A stretch of 43,055 nt of DNA from Acidobacteriaceae bacterium (GCA_021323655.1 JAJPKO010000008.1:1-43055), one strand, 5' to 3'; numbered from the stretch's first letter, positions 27,008-35,048 are shown. Notes: generated from the sequence alone by a model not told the origin. Translations and numbers: made by a program.

Positions 27008-28060
27008 ATGATGATTTTCTGGTTTCGCTCTTCCATGCGTCTCAGCCTTTGTGCTCTTGTCATTGCCGCTTTTCCTCTGTGCCTTTTTGCCACCGACAAC
27101 GCCTGGGTCCGCCCACAAAAACCCGGTGATCCGCTCATCTGGGGCCGCCGCGACGGTATCCTCTTCGGCCTTCCCTCTCCCGGCGGACTGAAAGGTCCCC
27201 GCGGGCTGGTCCGAATCGGCATCATCACTCCTCCGGAGAACTCGCCGAAGCTGTTGAACTACATCGCCATAGAACCAGTCATTCAGGGGCCCGGCAGCCG
27301 TTTCGCACGCATGGCCTTCAGCGAACTCGAGCCCAGCACCCTCGACCCTGGCCAGCGCGGAAAACGTCTCTGGATAGACCCGGACACACCTATATCCGGT
27401 AATCTCGAAACCATTCACGCCGGCTCCGCAGTCGTGGAGCGCCTTTCCGTAAAGATCAACGTAGAACGTTATACCGCAAACGGCGCGCACGTATATCTCA
27501 TCGCTTCCATTGACAGCGATCACCCCAGCGAATTGCGCCTTTCTGTATTCAAGGAAAACGACAGCCCAGCACTGGATGATCTGACCGTCACCGCAACCAT
27601 GGGCAATTACGAACGCCTGCGTCTGCTCTGGCTAAAAGATCATGTCGTGGACAGCCGCAAGCTCTTCGCTGGCTACCAAGGCGATGCCTTCGTCGAGCAC
27701 GATAATTACCCGCTCGACGAAATGTTGCGTACTCCCGATGGAGACGCCATCGTCTACTGCACTTCTAATGAGCTGTCCCCAGCCACGACTCCTGGAAATG
27801 ACACAGCACACTGGAAATACATCCTTCCGAAACTCACGCAGTATTGGCGCGTTCCCGCGCACGATATCCAACCCGACCTGCGTGTTCGCGTCAATGCGCG
27901 CCGCGTATACTGGGCCTCCGCTGCGCCTGTTCTCGGAGGGATCGCGTTTGAAAACTTTGAAGTGCGCCAGCGTTATTTTCCCGGACAAACCTTCATCTTC
28001 GGCATTTCCCCGAAAGAACCCTGGGAACTGGACACTCGCCTGTCGAAAGGAGACAAGTAA
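27008..28060 (+). CDS. Exported protein of unknown family, partner of the downstream glycosidase-like protein
   Basis: From the ATG at 27008 (AGAGGA 14 bases upstream) the product is 350 residues with a signal peptide ending PLCLFA. An in-frame ATG at 26975 lies too close to the operator and lacks a ribosome-binding site. The mature protein is soluble and rich in beta-prone segments (LVRIGIITPP, YIAIEPVIQGPG, AHVYLIASIDSD, RVYWASAAPVLGGIAFENFEV). That is compatible with a beta-sandwich enzyme or binding module. I do not recognise the family. Its stop codon directly abuts the next start (TAAATG), so the two are made together. Position and shared operator type imply a role in attacking or binding the same glycan. 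Confidence 0.75.
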   Translation: MMIFWFRSSMRLSLCALVIAAFPLCLFATDNAWVRPQKPGDPLIWGRRDGILFGLPSPGGLKGPRGLVRIGIITPPENSPKLLNYIAIEPVIQGPGSRFARMAFSELEPSTLDPGQRGKRLWIDPDTPISGNLETIHAGSAVVERLSVKINVERYTANGAHVYLIASIDSDHPSELRLSVFKENDSPALDDLTVTATMGNYERLRLLWLKDHVVDSRKLFAGYQGDAFVEHDNYPLDEMLRTPDGDAIVYCTSNELSPATTPGNDTAHWKYILPKLTQYWRVPAHDIQPDLRVRVNARRVYWASAAPVLGGIAFENFEVRQRYFPGQTFIFGISPKEPWELDTRLSKGDK

Positions 28061-30376
28061 ATGCTTCGACCATGGGCAATCCTGAGCGCGTTTGCACTTC
28101 TCTCCCTGTCAGGTCTTTATGCTGCCACCTTAGAAACACCACGACATACGCTCCAGGTCGAAGTACAGGGTGCAGGTACCTCGGCGCAGGAAACTATCTC
28201 GATCAAAACCACAACAGGCTGGACGCCAGTATTGTTTGCTACCGGTTCATCTCTTCTCGTCACTACAGCACAAGGCCCGAGCACCTGCGCTCTGACTCAA
28301 GCCGTCTCCATCGAACACGGCCTCCTATTGACGGGGGATTGCGCCATCGGAACATTCGAGCAGCGCATCATGCTCACGCCAGCCGAGGACATCGTCACTG
28401 TATCCACTCGGCTCATCCTTCAGTCTGGGGCAACCGTCCGCTCCGTCGAAGACCGCTATAGCTTCATGCCAGAACGCCACGCAACGGACACACCGCTTGC
28501 CGGCCCTCTTGACTTCATCTGGTCCCAGAACATCAAAAGCGAGGCGGACGATCTCATTCCCACTTACACCTTCAAGTCACCGGCCGTCATGTTGCAACAA
28601 GGGGAAGTCTTCGCCGCCTTGCTGCCTCATCTCAGCAGCCGTAAGGCCGAGCCGCTCGCGCTCGATCTCGACGTCACCTCAGAAAAGCATCCGTGGCTCT
28701 CCTATGGAGCCATCCCCTCACAGCCGCATGGACACAGCTATTTCCGTCGCACGGTTGATGGCATGCCGAAAATTCTCGCCAACACAGTCGAATACTCCTA
28801 CTCCATCGTGGCGTCCCGCCAGCCAGCAAAGCTTGGCTACCGCCGTGTTGTCCGCTGGCTATGGCAGCAATATGGACACGGCGAGCTACTCAACTCCCCT
28901 GACATGCAGCAGAACATTATCCGCAGTGAACTTGCTTCCTTTAACTCGTGGAGAAAAGATGCGTGGATCGATTACGCCAACCAGGTCTATGTAGGATTCG
29001 ACTGCAACGGCAAACGCTGCGGCGCCCTCAAGAGCAATCGCAGCGTCAGTGGCGATTGGGCACATCCCGAACCCGACGCATGGTTCAACGCATGGTTTCA
29101 GACCCTGCGCACTGCGTATGGCTGGTACATCTATGGCCGCAACACGCACAACCCGCAGATCATGTCAAAAGCGGAAAGCGTGCTCAATATGGCCCTGTCC
29201 GCGCCGCAAAAGGATGGCGCCTTCCCTACAATCTACCTGCTGACCAGCCATCAGTGGATCCCCGATGATGGCTGGTCCGGATACAAAGACTCCTACCACG
29301 CTTTCTGCATGTCCTGGACCGCCTACTGGATGCTCAAATGGGCTGAAGACTTGGTCCCTCAGCGCAAAGCTGAAGTCCTTCGCTTTCTCACACCCTACGC
29401 TGACTTCCTGCTCAAGCATCAGCTCCCTAGCGGAGTCATCCCCTCATGGTATGACTCTGCCTCTCTGCAGCCCCGCTCCGAATTCCGCGACTTCAACGCA
29501 GAAACCGCCGCCTCCGCACTCTTTCTCGCCTCCTTCGGCGCTGCCACCACGGAGCAGAAGTACATCACCTCGGCCGAGCACGCCATGGACTTCATCACAA
29601 ACGAAGTAGTCCCGCGTCAGCGCTGGTTCGACTTTGAAACTTATCTCTCCTGCGCGCGAAAGCCTTATGACTTCTTTGATCATTGGACCGCCCAATACCC
29701 ACAGAACAATCTCGCAGAAATACAGGCTCCCGAAGCATGGCTCGTCCTCTATCATGCCACCCACAAAAGTGAATACCTCGACCGCGGGACAAAGGCACTC
29801 GATTATCTGTTGCTCACCCAGCAGGTCTGGAGCAACCCTCTCTTTTCCCCCAAACTTCTCGGCGGCTTCACCACGCAAAATACTGACGCCGAATGGAGCG
29901 ACGCTCGCCAGGGCTACGCCGCCATTGTCTTGTTTGATTACTTCCGCGAGACCGGGAATTTCGAGTATCTCGAACGCGCCGTCGCCGCAGCTCGCTCTAC
30001 CTTCGCTGTCGCTCCGTGGGAAAACTGGGCCCACACTGGATACAAAGACGAACCCGGCGCGCTGACCGGTTTCCATTGGGGCACCGGCAGTGCCATGACT
30101 TCAGTCGAGATCATGTCCCCTGCATTAGGCGATGCCTACATTGACGTGAAATCCGCCAAAGCTGTCGGCTTTGACGAATGCTCCATCCGCGACCTCCACA
30201 TCGAGAACAACAAAATTGCGTTCCGCTTCGAATCACCCGCTAAGCTGCGAACGTTCCTCGTCCGCTTTGCGAATGTTGATTCGGCAAAACAATACAGCAT
30301 CTCCTGGAATAACGGCCCGGAGCATATAGTCTCAGGCCGCACGATGCTCGCGGATGGATATCTCGTACAAAAATGA
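28061..30376 (+). CDS. Putative exported (alpha/alpha)-barrel glycosidase, family not recognised
   Basis: 771 residues with a signal peptide ending SGLYAA. Residues 25-270 are beta-rich, like the N-terminal super-sandwich seen in several toroidal glycosidases. Residues 290-680 show repeated helical hairpins typical of (alpha/alpha)6 barrels: DAWFNAWFQTLRTAYGWYIY, YADFLLKHQLPSGVIPSWYD, ETAASALFLASFGAATTEQ, APEAWLVLYHATHKSEYLDR, ARQGYAAIVLFDYFRETGN. Aromatic and acidic residues cluster at the hairpin tops, as in a sugar-binding cleft. The last 90 residues look like a beta-sandwich. An AAGGAG site lies before the start. I cannot assign a CAZy family; hydrolase or lyase are both open. It is likely periplasmic and under LacI control. 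Confidence 0.7.
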   Translation: MLRPWAILSAFALLSLSGLYAATLETPRHTLQVEVQGAGTSAQETISIKTTTGWTPVLFATGSSLLVTTAQGPSTCALTQAVSIEHGLLLTGDCAIGTFEQRIMLTPAEDIVTVSTRLILQSGATVRSVEDRYSFMPERHATDTPLAGPLDFIWSQNIKSEADDLIPTYTFKSPAVMLQQGEVFAALLPHLSSRKAEPLALDLDVTSEKHPWLSYGAIPSQPHGHSYFRRTVDGMPKILANTVEYSYSIVASRQPAKLGYRRVVRWLWQQYGHGELLNSPDMQQNIIRSELASFNSWRKDAWIDYANQVYVGFDCNGKRCGALKSNRSVSGDWAHPEPDAWFNAWFQTLRTAYGWYIYGRNTHNPQIMSKAESVLNMALSAPQKDGAFPTIYLLTSHQWIPDDGWSGYKDSYHAFCMSWTAYWMLKWAEDLVPQRKAEVLRFLTPYADFLLKHQLPSGVIPSWYDSASLQPRSEFRDFNAETAASALFLASFGAATTEQKYITSAEHAMDFITNEVVPRQRWFDFETYLSCARKPYDFFDHWTAQYPQNNLAEIQAPEAWLVLYHATHKSEYLDRGTKALDYLLLTQQVWSNPLFSPKLLGGFTTQNTDAEWSDARQGYAAIVLFDYFRETGNFEYLERAVAAARSTFAVAPWENWAHTGYKDEPGALTGFHWGTGSAMTSVEIMSPALGDAYIDVKSAKAVGFDECSIRDLHIENNKIAFRFESPAKLRTFLVRFANVDSAKQYSISWNNGPEHIVSGRTMLADGYLVQK

Positions 30377-30389
30377 GCGCCGCTCAAAA

Positions 30390-31154
30390 TTACTTCGCGC
30401 GCGACGGATCTGCATAGTGCTCTTCAAAATTCGGGCTCTTCAAGGCAAACGGGTTGAAATCCGTTCGCGCATCGAATGTATCCGCTCCCTCTGAGCGCTT
30501 CAGGTAAGCAACCACGAGATAAGTCACCGGAGTGGCCACCGTCTCATAAATTACCTTTGTCAGATACGACCAGAAAATCACGCTGACCATCGTCCGCCAC
30601 GGCGTTCCCCAGAACGCAATCAGAATAATGGTCGCTGTATCCACCGCCTGTCCTGTCACCGTCGAGCCTATGGTTCGCGTCCAAAGCCAGCGCCCCTTGG
30701 TAAGCAGTTTCAACTTCGCAAGAGTATAGGAGTTCGTAAACTCCCCCGCCCAGTAAGCAATCAGGCTGGCTGCTGCAAACCGAGGCACCAGTCCAAAGAC
30801 CCTAGCAAACGCCTGTTGGTCGTGCCAATCACTTGCTGGAGGAAGCGCAACCGTAATTGCCCCCATCACAGAAAGCAGCGCCATAGCGAAAAATCCAAAC
30901 CAGATGGCCCTACGCGAAGCGGCATAACCATACACCTCAGTAAAAACATCGCCGCATATATAGGTAATCGGAAAGAGAAGCTGCGCGCCGCTTATCCGAA
31001 TCGCTCCCAGTTCGCGCAAAACAGGCACATCATAAGGCCCAAACTGGCAAATTTTGGGCCCAATCAGGTTCGAAACCAGCAGGACCACCACAAACCCGAT
31101 CGTCAAAACATCCAGATATTTGTATTGCCGCATGGAATCCACAGAATATCGCAT
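30390..31154 (-). CDS. Queuosine-precursor transporter (YhhQ/VUT family, DUF165)
   Basis: 254 residues with about six transmembrane helices. Family landmarks are VLLVSNLIGPKI in the first helix, LLFPITYICGDVFTEVYGY (the acidic D-x-x-x-E-V-Y-G motif), FGFFAMALLS, VDTATIILIAFWG and the helix VIYETVATPVTYLVV. Members import preQ0 or preQ1 for queuosine in tRNA. The ATG at 31154 lacks a good ribosome-binding site; the one at 31133 (MRQYKYLDVL) has GGA nearby and matches typical family N-termini, so the true product may be 247 residues. It converges closely (13 bases) on the glycosidase gene. No preQ1 riboswitch is visible upstream. Confidence 0.9.
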   Translation of the reverse strand: MRYSVDSMRQYKYLDVLTIGFVVVLLVSNLIGPKICQFGPYDVPVLRELGAIRISGAQLLFPITYICGDVFTEVYGYAASRRAIWFGFFAMALLSVMGAITVALPPASDWHDQQAFARVFGLVPRFAAASLIAYWAGEFTNSYTLAKLKLLTKGRWLWTRTIGSTVTGQAVDTATIILIAFWGTPWRTMVSVIFWSYLTKVIYETVATPVTYLVVAYLKRSEGADTFDARTDFNPFALKSPNFEEHYADPSRAK

Positions 31155-31284
31155 TCACCGAAAAGATTCGGACAAAACCGTGCGCGCGACTGCGATCTGC
31201 TTTTTTTGACACAACGGCCCACGATTGATACCCTCATAGAGGTACTTCCTGTCTGGCTACGCAAATCAACGGCCATCCAACAGC

Positions 31285-31362
31285 GTCCCCGTCGTCTAGC
31301 CCGGCCTAGGACACCGCCCTTTCACGGCGATAACACGGGTTCAAATCCCGTCGGGGACGCCA
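31285..31362 (+). tRNA. tRNA-Glu (anticodon TTC)
   Basis: The 78 bases fold as a tRNA: acceptor GTCCCCG pairs with CGGGGAC, and the D arm begins GTCTAG. The anticodon loop is CTTTCAC with anticodon TTC, the T arm is ACGGG-TTCAAAT-CCCGT, and CCA is encoded at the 3' end. It closely resembles the E. coli tRNA-Glu. The integrase gene begins 61 bases beyond its 3' end, which marks it as the insertion site of the mobile element. Confidence 0.96.
31336..31362 (+). other. Probable attachment site (attL) in the tRNA-Glu 3' end
   Basis: The T arm and acceptor 3' strand of the tRNA lie directly before the integrase gene, the usual crossover target of tyrosine integrases. The element restores an intact tRNA here, so a direct repeat of part of this stretch is expected at the far end, outside the window. 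The exact core cannot be fixed without that copy. Confidence 0.55.
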
Positions 31363-31423
31363 AATCCTTTCAATGACTTAGCCCGAATCCCCTGTTTTCG
31401 CCGAGGAGCTTTTTGGGGAGCAG

Positions 31424-32695
31424 TTAAGCCCCCATTACAGCCGGTTGTGGCAAGGAGTGCGGTGCCCGCACCATTTCCACGACCTTCTGCTGTGCCGCCC
31501 GTTTTGCGGGCATCTGCGCCTGTGCGTAGATGTCCAGAGTGATGCGAGACGAGCTGTGACGCAGGAGTTCCTGCACTACTTTGACATCTTCATGGTTTGC
31601 CTGAAGAAGCGTCGTGTAGGTGCGCCGGAACGTGTGCCACGAGACCCGCTTGCTGATCCCCAGCCGTTTGATTACTGGCTGGATGTGGTAGCGCATGATG
31701 GTCTGCAACCAGAGCGGCTGCTTACCGCGCTTCTTGCCCGCGCGTGCGCTATTTGAAGCAAAGACCCAATCATCCGGCTGATGGTACGGCGTGAACCGAT
31801 ACCAGGCCAGCAGATCCTGTGCCGTGTATTCATCGAGCGGCACCGGCTTCTGCGACGCCTCCGTTTTGCAGCGGCCCACCACCTGACTCACGACCGACTT
31901 GTTGACATCGATCTGCAGATTCTCGAAATCAAGGTCCTGCCACTTGAGTCCGGCCAGTTCGCCGCGCCGCAGCCCGGTTGCCATGTCCAGAAACAGCAAG
32001 ACACGTTCCCGCAACTGCAATTCAGCGACGATAGCCTGCATCTCCGCGACTTCGAGGATATCCGGAATGCTCTGCCGCTTGGAACTCTGGCGGACACCGG
32101 AACCTCTCACCGGCCCCGTGATTGGGTTTCGATCCGTGAACTCCCACCGGATCGCGTGGTTGAAAAGCACACTCATCAGATTGCGAATTTTGGCCTTCGA
32201 TGCCGGAGCAAGAGGCTTCAGCATTTTCTGCTCCCGCTTGGCAGGCTGCTGCTTCTTTCGCTTACGCGGTTTCTTCACCAACTCGCCCAGCCATTCCTCC
32301 ACCAAAGGCGTCTTGATCGCGGCAAGTTCCTCTTTGCCCCATCTCGGCTCGATCCAGCAGCTGAGATAGCTCGCATAACGGTGTCGCGTCGACCAGGCGC
32401 GACCCTCCTCGCCCTTGTCCGCCATTTCCTTCATGCGAAAGTGATCGATGACGTCCTGCATGGTGATTCCGCTGAATGCGTGTACCTGATTGGAGTTGAT
32501 GGCCAGCCGCCAACTTCGCACCGCTCTTTCTGCCGCGGCCTCCGTCTTGTACTGGTCAAGGGTGCCCACTTGTCTCTTTCGGCGAACGTGCTTTCCGTCA
32601 GGCAGGATATGCCACCAACTGAATTTCCAGACCGGCGTCTTGCTTCCGTTCACGTCCAGATAAAGGGAGCCATTTTGCTTCCGCGCCTTCCTCAT
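31424..32695 (-). CDS. int: Tyrosine integrase of the element
   Basis: 423 residues from the ATG at 32695, fixed by a strong AAAGGAGG site; a longer in-frame start exists but lacks one. The N-terminal arm- and core-binding domains span about 1-200. The catalytic domain carries Arg243 (ATGLRRGEL), Lys278 (RCKTEAS), His354-x-x-Arg357 (HTFRRT), His380 (LLRHSS) and the nucleophile Tyr390 (TLDIYAQ). All catalytic residues are present, so it should be active in integration and excision. The gene points toward the tRNA, the classic arrangement. The Lys/Arg-rich insertion at 141-160 is characteristic of this subgroup. It lies 180 bases after the excisionase-like gene on the same strand. Confidence 0.95.
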   Translation of the reverse strand: MRKARKQNGSLYLDVNGSKTPVWKFSWWHILPDGKHVRRKRQVGTLDQYKTEAAAERAVRSWRLAINSNQVHAFSGITMQDVIDHFRMKEMADKGEEGRAWSTRHRYASYLSCWIEPRWGKEELAAIKTPLVEEWLGELVKKPRKRKKQQPAKREQKMLKPLAPASKAKIRNLMSVLFNHAIRWEFTDRNPITGPVRGSGVRQSSKRQSIPDILEVAEMQAIVAELQLRERVLLFLDMATGLRRGELAGLKWQDLDFENLQIDVNKSVVSQVVGRCKTEASQKPVPLDEYTAQDLLAWYRFTPYHQPDDWVFASNSARAGKKRGKQPLWLQTIMRYHIQPVIKRLGISKRVSWHTFRRTYTTLLQANHEDVKVVQELLRHSSSRITLDIYAQAQMPAKRAAQQKVVEMVRAPHSLPQPAVMGA

Positions 32696-32875
32696 TGAAA
32701 CCTCCTTTCGCTGAGGGCGCAGAATGCATCGGTAGTCTGAATGTAACTCCAATCACCCCTATATTGAAGACATGAGATCGCTGTATTTCTGGCCCCTTCC
32801 GAACGGTGGCCGAGAGAGCCTGCATGAAGAGGAAACTGAGTTTTTGAGCGCATCAAGCATCCACGCATCACACCT
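32696..32875. other. Gap between integrase and excisionase-like genes
   Basis: These 180 bases hold the integrase ribosome-binding site and a possible integrase promoter. I see no convincing gene, repeat or terminator. Confidence 0.4.
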
Positions 32876-33109
32876 TCAGTTCGCATAGCCGGAGGTCCCT
32901 CCATGCCTCTCCCGGAGCCACTCTCGAAGCTCCGTCAATAGAAATCGCCAGTGCTTGCGCTTGCCTTGCTGGACCGGATGCCCAGGTAATACTCCGTTGC
33001 GGGCCAGGCGCTGAACCGTCACGGGATGAAGTCCGAGAAATTCACCAGCCGCCGCTGCGTCGACGAAAGGCTCCAAACTCGTGAGAAACGTTGAAGTTGA
33101 ATTCCGCAC
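32876..33109 (-). CDS. Excisionase-like helix-turn-helix protein
   Basis: The GTG at 33109 with GGAGG six bases upstream is preferred over an ATG at 33157, which lacks a site. It gives 77 residues. The core FVDAAAAGEFLGLHPVTVQR is a MerR/excisionase-type winged helix-turn-helix, followed by the wing GKRKHWRFLLTELREWLRE. Such proteins bend DNA at attachment sites and direct integrases to excise. Its gene lies upstream of the integrase on the same strand, so it is likely the recombination directionality factor. An inverted repeat overlapping its promoter hints at control of excision. Confidence 0.8.
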   Translation of the reverse strand: MRNSTSTFLTSLEPFVDAAAAGEFLGLHPVTVQRLARNGVLPGHPVQQGKRKHWRFLLTELREWLRERHGGTSGYAN

Positions 33110-33144
33110 GGTCGACCTCCATCCAAAGCCCTCAACCAATGCAC

Positions 33145-33183
33145 ATTGAGCAATCAAAGTAGAACCTGCTCAATAGAGGTCAA
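33145..33183 (-). promoter_or_regulatory. Promoter and operator-like inverted repeat for excisionase/integrase
   Basis: On the minus strand TTGACC (33178-33183) and TACTTT (33156-33161) are 16 bases apart, a plausible promoter for the excisionase gene 47 bases further on. The perfect 8-bp inverted repeat ATTGAGCA/TGCTCAAT (33145-33152 and 33167-33174) has a 22-bp centre spacing and overlaps it. Two helical turns between half-sites fits a dimeric repressor that silences excision. Confidence 0.45.
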
Positions 33184-33226
33184 GAGCCTGTAAACCAAAG
33201 GTAGGAGCTGCCCTCACGTGGACGTT

Positions 33227-33266
33227 ATGCTTTTTCGGGGGTGGGGTATGCAGATTCTGCATACCC
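33227..33266 (+). repeat. 40-bp inverted repeat, left copy
   Basis: The copy consists of ATGC, a T-tract, a G-rich tract (GGGGGTGGGG) and a perfect palindrome GGGTATGCAGA-T-TCTGCATACCC (33244-33266). It matches the copy at 34570-34609 in the opposite orientation at 37 of 40 positions. It lies upstream of the methyltransferase gene. Confidence 0.8.
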
Positions 33267-33669
33267 GTCTGAGCGGCGATAAGCTATTTGTTTTTCCGCT
33301 CTTATCTGTCGGAGTGAATCATTCTCTGTGCATTTCGCTGAAGACCTGCCTTGTGCTGAACAGGTGAATGACTGGCCCGTTTGTTCGGAAGCCTGCAAGC
33401 AAAGATCGATCCCTGTGTGCTCCGTGTTCTCTCAGGCACCGCGAGAGAAAGCAGGCTGCGCCCTGCGCCGGAAAGATTCTGCTTCGCATGGGTCAGGTAG
33501 AACACAAGCAATCCTTAGAAATGAGTCTGGCCCATGCGCCCTGCGGGTTTCGGTTCCCCCTGAAGGTTCCTCCGAAAAAGCATCTTCCCGCCTTGGGAGC
33601 AGCCATCTCTCGCGCCCTCCGGGGGTGTCCTGAGAGATCACTCCGGGACCACAAAGGAGATCGAAGATC

Positions 33670-34407
33670 ATGCAGACCATCCAAAACAATCAGACCAACC
33701 AACTCATCAACACCATCGCGCAGGGAGATTGCATCGAGGTCATGCGTCAGATGCCCGCGAACAGCATCGATTTCATTCTGACCGATCCGCCGTATCTGGT
33801 GAACTTCCGCGACCGCACAGGCCGCACGCTGCAAAATGACACCAGCTCTGACTGGCTCAGGCCCGCGATGAAGGAAGCATATCGGGTACTCAGAAACAAT
33901 CGCCTGATGCTTTGTTTCTATGGCTGGCCGCGCGCGGAGAAGTTCCTCGAAGCGTGGCGGGAAGCGGGTTTCCGGCCTGTCGGTCATATGGTTTTCCGCA
34001 AATCCTACACAACAAAATCGACCGAGTTTCTCCGCTACCAGCACGAGCAAGCGTACCTGCTGGCAAAAGGCCGTCCGGCGATGATAGGCCAGCCAGTCGC
34101 GGATGTGCAGCGGCTGCTCTATACCGGCAACAGGCTCCACCCTACGCAGAAAGCTGTGATGTCGCTGATACCTGTCATCCGCGCTTACTCGCTTCCCGGA
34201 GATGTAGTGCTGGACGCATTCTGCGGCAGCGGCTCAACCTGCGCGGCTGCATTGTTGACGGGCCGCAAGTACATTGGCATTGAACTGGATGCTGAGTATC
34301 ATCGCGCGGCAAGCGAACGGATGGAGCGTGTAGAGGAGAGGATCGCAAGAAGGTCCTCTCCTTCCTTCCCGACCGGGTGCATTGTATCCGCGCCGCAGCG
34401 CGCGTAA
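33670..34407 (+). CDS. Orphan DNA methyltransferase (beta type, N6-A or N4-C)
   Basis: 245 residues. Motif IV TDPPYLVNF (DPPY at 39-42) precedes motif I DAFCGSGST (about 182-190), which binds S-adenosylmethionine. That order defines the beta class of amino-methyltransferases. HPTQKAV (about 157) is the usual motif X. DPPY favours adenine-N6 methylation, with N4-cytosine as an alternative. No restriction endonuclease gene is adjacent, so it is an orphan that may protect the element from host restriction during transfer or mark its own control sites. An AAAGGAG site precedes the ATG. The gene is flanked by the two inverted 40-bp repeats. Confidence 0.9.
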   Translation: MQTIQNNQTNQLINTIAQGDCIEVMRQMPANSIDFILTDPPYLVNFRDRTGRTLQNDTSSDWLRPAMKEAYRVLRNNRLMLCFYGWPRAEKFLEAWREAGFRPVGHMVFRKSYTTKSTEFLRYQHEQAYLLAKGRPAMIGQPVADVQRLLYTGNRLHPTQKAVMSLIPVIRAYSLPGDVVLDAFCGSGSTCAAALLTGRKYIGIELDAEYHRAASERMERVEERIARRSSPSFPTGCIVSAPQRA

Positions 34408-34569
34408 AGGCGAACCATCTCCTGAGTCGTTGTCCTCGCCGCCTTGACTCGCGCCACGGTGCGGTTTTCTTTCCTGGCCACGTCGGGAAGGAAAGGTTTG
34501 GCAGTTCCTCCTCTGCCGTCCGGCGCGGCGTATACCCGGCGTTTGCAGCCCTGCCATCACGAAATTCGA

Positions 34570-34609
34570 GGGTATGCCGAATCTGCATACCCCACCCCTC
34601 AAAAAGCAT
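34570..34609 (-). repeat. 40-bp inverted repeat, right copy
   Basis: This is the reverse-oriented partner of the copy at 33227-33266 (three mismatches). Its palindrome GGGTATGCCGA-A-TCTGCATACCC (34570-34592) has one mismatch. It lies 89 bases upstream of the pilin gene that starts the secretion operon, so it may be a regulatory site for that operon. Confidence 0.8.
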
Positions 34610-34697
34610 TCGACGGCGCCGGGGACCGCCCCTACATTCGCTCCATCCGTTGCAGCCGGGAGTGCCTACTCGCCGGAAGTGCACAGGAAAGGAGAGC

Positions 34698-35024
34698 ATG
34701 AGAGCCAGCATTCACATTCGATCCCCTCGTCTCCGGCGTTGGCAGGCGCGCGCCCGGAGGCTGACCATTCCATCCCTGATCCTTCTCGCGGCGCTGCCGG
34801 TTTATGCCCAGGCCGGCAGCGATCCGTGGGACAACGCAGTAAACGTGCTCAGGGCCGCCTTCACCGGCCCCATTGCTACAGGCCTGTCTCTGGTCGCCAT
34901 CGTGGTGGGCGGGCTGATGTTCGCCTACGGCGAAGGCCAGTCTAAGCGCATGCTCGCCGGGATCGTCTTCGGCATCGGCATGGCGGTCGGCGCCGTGAAC
35001 TTCATGGCCTGGCTCTTTCCGTAG
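34698..35024 (+). CDS. virB2: VirB2/TrbC-type conjugative pilin
   Basis: 108 residues from the ATG at 34698 (AAAGGAG just upstream). A long basic signal sequence ends LPVYAQA. The mature part of about 70 residues has two hydrophobic helices (FTGPIATGLSLVAIVVGGLMF and GIVFGIGMAVGAVNFMAWLF), separated by a polar turn (EGQSKRM). This is the standard VirB2/TrbC major pilin. It is inserted in the inner membrane, then extracted to build the conjugative pilus. It is the first gene of the secretion operon. A 106-base gap with hairpin potential follows, unlike the tight spacing of the rest. Confidence 0.88.
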   Translation: MRASIHIRSPRLRRWQARARRLTIPSLILLAALPVYAQAGSDPWDNAVNVLRAAFTGPIATGLSLVAIVVGGLMFAYGEGQSKRMLAGIVFGIGMAVGAVNFMAWLFP

Positions 35025-35048
35025 CAGCCGCTGACGGCAGGCCGGGAT

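Larger units (their letters stand above)
33110..33669. other. 560-base control region between excisionase and methyltransferase genes
   Basis: The left part holds the promoter and an inverted repeat for the excisionase-integrase unit, then one copy of the 40-bp repeat. The right part (33267-33669) has open frames on both strands, but none has a ribosome-binding site or protein-like composition. The methyltransferase promoter should be here, but I find no clear pair. A GGAG-containing ribosome-binding site precedes the methyltransferase start. Confidence 0.5.

Noticed and set aside
31155-31284. preQ1 riboswitch upstream of the queuosine-precursor transporter
   Set aside because: A short hairpin (CCGAA-AAGA-TTCGG) is present just before the start, but the A-rich tail and pseudoknot elements of preQ1 aptamers are missing.
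32692-32904. Small minus-strand frame between the excisionase and integrase genes
   Set aside because: Overlaps both neighbours, no ribosome-binding site and no protein-like pattern.
33328-33781. Open frames between the left repeat and the methyltransferase
   Set aside because: No ribosome-binding site, atypical composition, and they run into the methyltransferase gene in another frame.
34299-34481. Minus-strand 60-codon frame at the methyltransferase 3' end
   Set aside because: It starts at GTG with no ribosome-binding site and overlaps the methyltransferase C-terminus.
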